Shown here: positions 57,337 through 64,000 of the stretch, piece by piece | Position numbering within the stretch: the stretch's first letter is position 1 | Layout: each line of letters starts with the position of its first letter | Assembly: GCA_910586125.1 (NCBI GenBank) | Contig: CAJUHP010000002.1 | Coordinates: forward strand, 174,187-238,186 | Direction of reading: 5' to 3' | Length of the DNA: 64,000 nucleotides | Origin: an uncultured Lachnospiraceae bacterium | GTDB lineage: Bacteria; Bacillota; Clostridia; Lachnospirales; Lachnospiraceae | Position numbers and translations under genes: made by a program | Notes under the pieces: model-generated | Databases searched by the model: none | What the model was told of the DNA's origin: nothing | What the model saw: the letters and a program-made list of their open reading frames with translations, nothing else

Positions 57337-59049
57337 ATGATTAAACTCGGAAAAGTCAATTATAAAAAGGGGGTTCTTCCTCTTGGGAAAAATAAATACG
57401 GAGATGCCATCTCCCTGGATTCCAGCCAGATTCACCAATTGAACCGCCTTGAAATCTCGGTGAAGGAAATTCACTTTACAGTGATCGCCGTACTGCAAAA
57501 AGGCTGGATCTTTCTGTGCAATAATCCAAACGCCTATGAACAGCTTCTGGACCTGACAGCCGAGGGAAAGATCTGCCAAGTCTATCAAAAAGCCGCAAAA
57601 AACTATAACGTTGAACGAATTTGGTGGATGCTTCTGTATACCTTCTCAATAGAAAAATATCATTTAGACAGCTATAAACTGTATCGGGAATGGAATCTTT
57701 CTGATAATCTGTATAATATAGATATCCTGCACCCTGATCTTGATTCGGACACTCATCGAATTTTGTTTATCACTGGCACTGACTGGAATCAGCTCTATCA
57801 GGATATCAAAATGCTGCTGCCTGAAAATCTGGAAGCCGCCCGCCTGCAGGAACGCAAAAACGCCGTGCTGTCCCGTCAGAATAAACTGATAGAAAAATAC
57901 GGCTTACACTGGGAGCGGGCTGAACATTTTTTGAACCGCGCGCAAGGTTCTTCGGAAGAGGAGCTGGAAGAAGCCGGGGACAGTCTAAAAAAAGAAATTT
58001 GCTTCTGGCAGGAAGCGCTGGACGGCGGCCTTGCCGAAAAGGAGTGGACCGAGGCGTACCTCACTGTTTTGTCCCGAAAAGAGACCCTTCTGAAACAGCA
58101 GTATCTGCGCCTGACAAACCGCCGCCTGGAAAACGACTACGGCCAGATTCCCGATCAAAAAATTGCGCTCTTGAGCCGGCTGCGAAAAATCACCTTCCAG
58201 GATGCGCTTTTCCTGTATCGAAGCTATATGGACAACCAGCGCGAACTCGAAGAAGAATACGAGTCATATCCCTGCGCGGGAGATGAGCCGCTCTATCCGC
58301 AGTATATTGAATTTTTCAGGCTGGGCAGCGTGCTTGTCAGCCAGAAGCTCAACCAGCTCAACATAAACAAAAGCAAACAGAAATATATCGCGCCGGATAT
58401 TCTGGATCAGGCCCTAATGTATTTTTACGAGACCAAAACACCGGAGGAGGCCAGACAACTGCAGCAAAAAGAAGATTATCTGGAAAACCGTAAAAACGGT
58501 CTGGCCGGAGAAAACGAAGTTGCGTACGCTCTCAAATGGCTCGATTCCAAATACCAAAAGATCTCAAAGCAGCCTACGGGCCGCTACGGCGAAAAAAGCA
58601 TTCTTCTGTGCAATCCTGCCCTGATCGACGAGCCGCAGGAATTTGATCATATTGTCATAGGTCCCCAGGGCGTATTTCAGATTGAGACAAAAAATTATGT
58701 CGGAAAACTGATTGTAGACAAAAACGGAAACTGGATCCGCATCAAAAGAGACGGCGTGGAGGAAGGGGAGCGAAATCCTCTTTCGCAGCTTCGCCGTCAT
58801 GAGAAGGTTCTGCGTTCCATCTTGGGAGAGGAAATTCCGATCATCAGTATCCTGTGCATGGCGCATCCCAAGATGATCATCGAGGGGGTGGAATACTGTC
58901 CCGTCCCTCTGATCAAGAGCGATCTGCTGGTGGAATATATCGAACAATATCCCGCCATCCTCCCGCTCACTGAGGCGCAGATACAAAAATGTCTGGACCA
59001 AATAGAATCTTACCGCGTCGTGACCAGGAGAACCACCGGCTCGGTCTAA
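57337..59049 (+). CDS. NERD-domain protein with large N-terminal region
   Basis: A 570-aa protein. The last 180 residues form a NERD (nuclease-related) domain: GLAGENEVAYALKWLDSKY, QEFDHIVIGPQGVFQIETKN and GNWIRIKRDG, with the Asp and Glu-x-Lys pattern of restriction-endonuclease folds. The first 380 residues are mostly helical, charged and unfamiliar (for example QLYQDIKMLLPENLEAARLQ). It has no signal peptide. NERD proteins are thought to process DNA or RNA, but few are characterised. The ATG at 57337 has AAAGGAGG. It converges with an XRE regulator gene, overlapping by 4 bp. Confidence 0.82.
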   Translation: MIKLGKVNYKKGVLPLGKNKYGDAISLDSSQIHQLNRLEISVKEIHFTVIAVLQKGWIFLCNNPNAYEQLLDLTAEGKICQVYQKAAKNYNVERIWWMLLYTFSIEKYHLDSYKLYREWNLSDNLYNIDILHPDLDSDTHRILFITGTDWNQLYQDIKMLLPENLEAARLQERKNAVLSRQNKLIEKYGLHWERAEHFLNRAQGSSEEELEEAGDSLKKEICFWQEALDGGLAEKEWTEAYLTVLSRKETLLKQQYLRLTNRRLENDYGQIPDQKIALLSRLRKITFQDALFLYRSYMDNQRELEEEYESYPCAGDEPLYPQYIEFFRLGSVLVSQKLNQLNINKSKQKYIAPDILDQALMYFYETKTPEEARQLQQKEDYLENRKNGLAGENEVAYALKWLDSKYQKISKQPTGRYGEKSILLCNPALIDEPQEFDHIVIGPQGVFQIETKNYVGKLIVDKNGNWIRIKRDGVEEGERNPLSQLRRHEKVLRSILGEEIPIISILCMAHPKMIIEGVEYCPVPLIKSDLLVEYIEQYPAILPLTEAQIQKCLDQIESYRVVTRRTTGSV

Positions 59050-59498
59050 TTGGTATTATCCTGCCAAAGTTTTGCCAGAATATCCTTTAAAACCAGAAAA
59101 GCGTCCTCCTCGCTGTAACCATACTCCCGTTTCAGACCGGTCAGCATATCCTGTAATTTTATGGTATATTGTCCGGTCTGTACTTCTCTCGGATAGGTTT
59201 CCAAAATCGGATACTTTTTCGCCCACAGCTTTGTCCAGTCCATTTTCTTCTGTGTCTCTTCGCTGGTTTTTTCTATGATCTCTTCGATTTCTTTTACTTC
59301 GATATCAAAGTCGATCAGCTCATCCAGCGTCACGCCGTACAGCACGGATAATCTCTTTGACTGCTTGATATCCGGCAGCGTTTCATCCAGCTCCCATTTT
59401 GAAATAGTCTGCCGGCTAACGCCAAGTTTTTCGGCAGCCGCCTCCTGTGACAAACCGCTTTTCTTTCGGACCTGAAATAAATTGTTTCCCAAACTCAT
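59046..59498 (-). CDS. XRE-family helix-turn-helix regulator
   Basis: A 150-aa protein with an N-terminal HTH of the XRE/Cro type (GNNLFQVRKKSGLSQEAAAE, KLGVSRQTISKWELDETLPD). A charged helical linker (EVKEIEEIIEKTSEETQKKM) and a C-terminal region of unknown fold (YGYSEEDAFLVLKDILAKLW) follow. The ATG at 59498 has AGGAGG upstream; the longer frame is a shadow. It may act on the inverted repeat at the divergent DUF4180 promoter (59659-59684), but nothing in the sequence proves that. Confidence 0.87.
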   Translation of the reverse strand: MSLGNNLFQVRKKSGLSQEAAAEKLGVSRQTISKWELDETLPDIKQSKRLSVLYGVTLDELIDFDIEVKEIEEIIEKTSEETQKKMDWTKLWAKKYPILETYPREVQTGQYTIKLQDMLTGLKREYGYSEEDAFLVLKDILAKLWQDNTN

Positions 59499-59624
59499 AT
59501 GTCGTTCCTCCTGTTTTTTCTGAAACCAGTATAGCGAATCTGCCGAAAATAATCTACCAGCTTTCCATTGCAATTGCGCCCGTTTTCTTAACAACAAAGA
59601 ATGATATCCATCAGAAAAAATTTC

Positions 59625-59684
59625 TTGACAACAGCCGCCGCCAATGGTATTATTATCAATGACCATTTTAGTATTTTTGGTCAT
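59625..59684 (+). promoter_or_regulatory. Strong promoter with downstream inverted repeat
   Basis: TTGACA (59625-59630), 17 bp, TATTAT (59648-59653). Immediately downstream lies an inverted repeat with arms ATGACCA (59659-59665) and TGGTCAT (59678-59684), positioned at the expected transcription start as for a repressor. The remaining DNA in the 244-bp gap shows nothing else. Confidence 0.65.
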
Positions 59685-59742
59685 ATAATTTTGCAGCAGA
59701 GCTGCTTTGGCCGCTGATGTAAACAACGAATAGGAGGTAACA

Positions 59743-60105
59743 ATGAAAACAGAAATTGTAACAAAAAATAATAAAACCGTTGCGGTTATCCACAGTGACG
59801 AGCTTCTGATAAAGGATGTTTCATCCGCACTGGATCTGATTATGAACCTGCAATACGAGACTGGCTGCACGGATTTTGCCGTCAACAAAGACGCCATTTG
59901 CAATGATTTCTTCATCCTGAGCACCGGTTTGGCAGGAGAGATCCTGCAGAAATTCATCAACTATGGGATCCGTTTTGCCATCTACGGAGATTTTTCAAAG
60001 TATACCAGCAAACCTTTAAAAGATTTCATGTATGAAAGCAACCGGGGCCGCGATGTCTATTTTCAGCCGGACGTTTCTACGGCCTTAGATAAGCTTTTCG
60101 GATAA
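59743..60105 (+). CDS. DUF4180 protein
   Basis: A 120-aa protein of the DUF4180 family, function unknown. The sequence shows alternating strand and helix: TVAVIHSDELLIKDVSSALD, NKDAICNDFFILSTGLAGEI, LQKFINYGIRFAIYGDFSKY and a final FQPDVSTALDKLF. It has no signal or membrane segment. The ATG follows AGGAGG and a strong promoter. In other bacteria DUF4180 genes often sit beside small HTH regulators; here one is encoded just upstream on the opposite strand. Confidence 0.82.
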   Translation: MKTEIVTKNNKTVAVIHSDELLIKDVSSALDLIMNLQYETGCTDFAVNKDAICNDFFILSTGLAGEILQKFINYGIRFAIYGDFSKYTSKPLKDFMYESNRGRDVYFQPDVSTALDKLFG

Positions 60106-60115
60106 CCGGAACACA

Positions 60116-61069
60116 TTACCGGCCCAAACCGGTCCGCCGGCCGGCGATTTCATTCAGGGCGCCCGTGCGCATTCCGGTTTCCTGTAACGCTTTCTCATAC
60201 AGCGCGATCAGATGTTTTCCCACAATAAGGGAGAGCTCTACCACATGCCTTTTCAGCTCATTCGGCACATTCCGGCCAAATTCCTGGATCTCATAGGTCA
60301 GTTCTCCCGCATATCTGATCTCAGCCAGCCCGGCCATGGCTTCTTTCCAATCAATATTTCCGAAAAACGGCATCAGATGTTCGTCGCTCATCCCATGGTT
60401 ATCCTGGACATGAACCGCTTTCAGGCGGCTTCCTATCCGGTTTAGATTCTGCCGGTGAAAACCTCCTGTCAGATTTGCGTGCCCGAAATCATAGCAGACA
60501 CCCACGGCACTGGAATGAAACGCATCGACCAGCCCGCACAGTTCTTCCACTGACGCACAGTAAATTCTCTGATACGGCCTGGTCCGGTATTCAAAATCGT
60601 TCTCCAGCGCGATCCCCACGCCATACTTGATGGCCGTCTCCACATGGGGCGCATAATAATTTAGATTTTCACGAAGAGAGACCGCCATATCCTGCCCCGC
60701 CTGATAGACGGTCCCCGGATGGGTGACAGCCCAGCAAACGCCCAGTCTTGCGGAGGCCACAAGGGAACGCCGGATCCACTCTTCCATTCTTCTGCTCTGC
60801 GCGTCGTCAGCCATTCCAAATATATCGTAATAGGGAAGATGCGATTGCGTAAACTTGACCCCCAGCTTGGCTCCCAGCTCTCCGATCTCATCCACATAGC
60901 GCTCCCAGTCATCATCCCGCATTCGCGAATGCGGGTTCATTACCTCGCAGAAATTCAGATCCAGCACGCGATAACCGGCGGCGGCGCACAGTTCTATGCT
61001 GTAGGTCATCGGATTCTTTTTCCCATCCGGGCAAAAGGCCGTTATGTTTGTCGAGGTGGAAAGTTCCAT
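60116..61069 (-). CDS. Sugar phosphate isomerase/epimerase-like TIM barrel
   Basis: A 317-aa AP-endonuclease-2/xylose-isomerase-like TIM-barrel protein. It shows SIELCAAAGYRVLDLNFCEV, GVKFTQSHLPYYDIFG, WAVTHPGTVYQAG, IALENDFEYRTRPYQ, VGVCYDFGHANLTGGF with metal-binding Asp and His, LKAVHVQDNHGMSDEH and LTYEIQEF. The probable metal set (Glu, Asp, His, Glu) is complete. Substrate cannot be told; sugars and inositols are typical. It stands alone, ending 10 bp from the convergent DUF4180 gene. ATG at 61069. Confidence 0.85.
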   Translation of the reverse strand: MELSTSTNITAFCPDGKKNPMTYSIELCAAAGYRVLDLNFCEVMNPHSRMRDDDWERYVDEIGELGAKLGVKFTQSHLPYYDIFGMADDAQSRRMEEWIRRSLVASARLGVCWAVTHPGTVYQAGQDMAVSLRENLNYYAPHVETAIKYGVGIALENDFEYRTRPYQRIYCASVEELCGLVDAFHSSAVGVCYDFGHANLTGGFHRQNLNRIGSRLKAVHVQDNHGMSDEHLMPFFGNIDWKEAMAGLAEIRYAGELTYEIQEFGRNVPNELKRHVVELSLIVGKHLIALYEKALQETGMRTGALNEIAGRRTGLGR

Positions 61070-61128
61070 TCTTCTTCTCCTCTTCCTGTCCTTGTTTGGA
61101 TTAAAATCTTTTTATGCGGTATCAAAAA

Positions 61129-61156
61129 GAGGGTGCTGCCAATTTGCGGCACCCTC
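61129..61156 (-). terminator. Terminator after rpoD
   Basis: Arms GAGGGTGC and GCACCCTC with further internal pairing; minus-strand tail TTTTTGAT. It starts 42 bp past the rpoD stop. Confidence 0.85.
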
Positions 61157-61197
61157 ATCCTATTTTCATGTTTGGCGTTTCGCCTGCTGCATAAAGT

Positions 61198-62328
<1,131 letters not shown>

Positions 62329-62397
62329 CAGTATGGCTCCCTTTCTTATGGTCCAAACGCTTTGGCTTTTTTGTAAGAGACAATCCGTCAAACTTAC

Positions 62398-62425
62398 ATT
62401 ATACTCATATTCTCTCTTTTGTAAA
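62398..62425 (-). promoter_or_regulatory. SigA-type promoter of rpoD
   Basis: TTTACA (62425-62420) and perfect TATAAT (62403-62398), spacer 16 bp, about 70 bp before the GTG start. Confidence 0.65.
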
Positions 62426-62516
62426 GAGTTTTTTAAGAAAAACTCCCTTTTTGGGAAAATGTTCCCTGGCTCCTCTCCTTTTGTCCGCATTCCTATGCTG
62501 AGAAATGCACATTCTC

Positions 62517-63413
62517 TCATCCCTTTTTCTTTAAAATCTCAACAGCCTTTGGAACATTTTCGATCCGGACCTCCTTGTTTGCGCCGCCGTACTCACCGTC
62601 CAGCACCCAATCCACCTCCGTCTCGCTGCGAAAGCAAATCCATTTCACCCTGGCCCGGTACAGATGAGGGGACGGGATGGCCGGCTGTAAGAGACCGATC
62701 AGCGTCTGCTGCAGATCCAGAGGATTTTTGGGATTGCGCACCAAAAGCACCTCAAAAAGCCCGTCATCGGTTTTTACATGCCGTCCCTGAAGTCCTTTCA
62801 TCCCGGCAATGCGAACCGAATTGCTGACCAGTCCAACCAGAAATTCGTCTTCCAGCGTACCCTTTTCTGTCTCCACCTGCATCCGGTGAGGCGTCAGCTC
62901 CGCCAGCCGCATCACCCCCTCAATAATATAAGCCGGATGTCCCAGCACGGCTTTCATCTCCTGCGGCGTTTTGTATGAGACATCGGTAAACGCGCCGAAC
63001 CCGGCCACATAGGTAAAAAATCGACCGTTAAACCATCCCAGGTCCACCGCCTCCGGCGCTCCGGTCACAATCGTCTCCGCCGCCGTCTGCATATTTTTAG
63101 ACAGTTTATGCGTGTAAGCAAAATCGTTGGTGGTCCCTGTGGGCATATACCCCAGAAGCGGCCGTTTTTCCAACTGCATCAGACCGTTCACCGCCTCGTT
63201 GAGCGTACCGTCTCCCCCGCTGACCACCAAATAGTCCGCCTGAGCGCCGTAGCGCGCCACCGCCCCCGCCGCGTCGCCCGGCCCCTGTGTGGCATAGACC
63301 TGAACCACAAACCCGGACCGGACAAAGAGATCCAAAATCTCTGAAAGCTTTGTGCGAATGCGAGATTTTCCCGCGTGGGGATTAAAAAGGAAAAGCATTT
63401 TTTTCTCTGCCAC
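62517..63413 (-). CDS. Diacylglycerol kinase-family lipid kinase
   Basis: Cytosolic lipid kinase of 298 aa (DagK/YegS family) that phosphorylates diacylglycerol or a related lipid using ATP. It begins MLFLFNPHAGKSRIRTKLSE, with the nucleotide motif YLVVSGGDGTLNEAVNGLMQ, GYMPTGTTNDFAYT and the C-terminal DGLFEVLLVRNP and WVLDGEYGG. Length is standard. It lies 1 nt after the metalloprotease gene, so they are probably cotranscribed. Confidence 0.93.
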   Translation of the reverse strand: MAEKKMLFLFNPHAGKSRIRTKLSEILDLFVRSGFVVQVYATQGPGDAAGAVARYGAQADYLVVSGGDGTLNEAVNGLMQLEKRPLLGYMPTGTTNDFAYTHKLSKNMQTAAETIVTGAPEAVDLGWFNGRFFTYVAGFGAFTDVSYKTPQEMKAVLGHPAYIIEGVMRLAELTPHRMQVETEKGTLEDEFLVGLVSNSVRIAGMKGLQGRHVKTDDGLFEVLLVRNPKNPLDLQQTLIGLLQPAIPSPHLYRARVKWICFRSETEVDWVLDGEYGGANKEVRIENVPKAVEILKKKG

Positions 63414-63414
63414 C

Positions 63415-63927
63415 TTACCGCCTTTCTTCCCTGAATCGGGCTAACAAAAGATCCACCATACGACCATAGCTTTTCACCCCGTCCTCCTGTTTATTCACTT
63501 TCAGATACACATCATTGACCTGGCCCGACACTTCGGCCACTTTTCCGTCAAACTGCTTCCAGAACGCACTGTCTCTCGCCAAATCCCGCCTGGCCGCCTC
63601 ACACAGCATCTGGTATATTTCCCGGTACTCCTCCCGTCCGCCGTCCCGGTACAGCGCATTGCTGCTGTGAATAAAAGCCAGGAGAGAGCCGCTGTAGATA
63701 AACTGCGGGTCCCCTGAGGCCAGACAGGCCAGATAGGCGACAAAATTCGCCTCGTCCTCCCGCATAAATCCCCGCAGATGGGAGAGTTCATGGCAGATTG
63801 TCACCGGGATATCCATATCCGGCATTTCCCGGTTGTAGTTGGCCTCCAGCGTAAAGGGAGAATAGATCCCCTCGATCTTCTGTATGCATATCTGGGCAAG
63901 TTTTATCCTGGTATAATCCCGCCTATT
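63415..63927 (-). pseudogene. DUF3810-like membrane metalloprotease, C-terminal part (frame broken upstream)
   Basis: The visible frame encodes a zinc-protease motif VTICHELSHLRGFMREDEAN and a helical C-terminus (DVYLKVNKQEDGVKSYGRMV), as in DUF3810 proteins. Those have N-terminal membrane spans that would lie past the window edge. The frame is open to a stop at 63928-63930. Just there a 74-bp tandem duplication shifts the frame: the same codons (RRDYTRIKLAQIC) occur in the upstream copy but then end in KKKKS and a stop. Either the gene is disrupted or the duplication is an assembly error at a contig end. The internal ATG at 63825 is probably not the true start. Confidence 0.65.
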
Positions 63928-64000
63928 TTATTACTCATGTATCAACTTTTCTTCTTTTTGCATATCTGGGCAAGTTTTATCCTGGTATAATCCCGCCTAT
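63885..64000. repeat. 42-bp direct repeat, 74-bp period
   Basis: Sequence at 63885-63926 recurs exactly at 63959-64000, with 32 bp of AT-rich DNA between. The second copy ends exactly at the window edge, so the repeat may be longer. It interrupts the metalloprotease frame. Confidence 0.85.

Overview
The window looks like chromosome from a spore-forming, anaerobic Clostridia, most likely Lachnospiraceae and probably gut-associated. This is inferred from the Firmicutes order of the rimP-nusA-ylxR-ylxQ-infB-rbfA-nrnA-truB-ribF operon, a cotJABC spore-coat operon, Tat-exported flavin and molybdopterin reductases, an N-acetylneuraminate (sialic acid) catabolic pair, acetate kinase, Fe-dependent alcohol dehydrogenase and AgrA/AgrC-type LytTR regulation. 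Most of the DNA is moderately GC-rich; the segment at about 29.6-31.6 kb is visibly AT-richer. I saw no rRNA, tRNA or CRISPR array.

Layout. 0-1.5 kb: a lipoprotein start and an SH3-NlpC/P60 wall hydrolase. 1.5-10.4 kb: the translation/transcription operon on the minus strand, with an unusually long, repetitive IF-2 N-terminus. 10.6-13.3 kb: nanA-like and nanE genes and an amidase-SPOR protein. 13.4-16.8 kb: a LytTR regulator with a three-gene ABC-2 transporter. 17-21.9 kb: an iron-sulfur/molybdopterin oxidoreductase with its GntR regulator, driven by a promoter carrying two near-identical palindromes, followed by a ZIP transporter. 22-29 kb: Nudix hydrolase, Fe-ADH, a LytTR two-component system, and a Tat/lipoprotein flavoprotein with an unknown partner.

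29.1-40.0 kb is the most interesting part. The spore-coat gene cotJC is split in two. Its 5' part follows cotJA and cotJB at 39.16-38.97 kb and its 3' part lies at 29.59-29.12 kb. Between them is a 9,382-bp element with a large serine recombinase at its right edge, a TACC core at both junctions and perfect 10-bp inverted arms just inside each end. In-silico excision restores cotJC in frame, giving the family sequence LLTDIGTEEL. The layout closely parallels the skin element of sigK and the SPbeta prophage in spsM. The cargo is an AbiE toxin-antitoxin pair with its own operator, an IS3-type remnant, an NAD(P)HX epimerase, a MerR-linked FMN/FAD Tat flavoprotein, an RtcB RNA ligase and a 67-aa ORF upstream of the recombinase.

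40-64 kb: GNAT and amidase genes, a heterodimeric-type ABC exporter pair, a P1 peptidase, an Rrf2-nifS-iscU-mnmA operon with two perfect inverted repeats on its promoter, SGNH and glycoside hydrolases, a DtxR-type regulator, ackA, MATE-queH, a NERD-domain protein, DUF4180, rpoD, a lipid kinase, and the end of a membrane-type metalloprotease disrupted by a 74-bp tandem duplication at the window edge.
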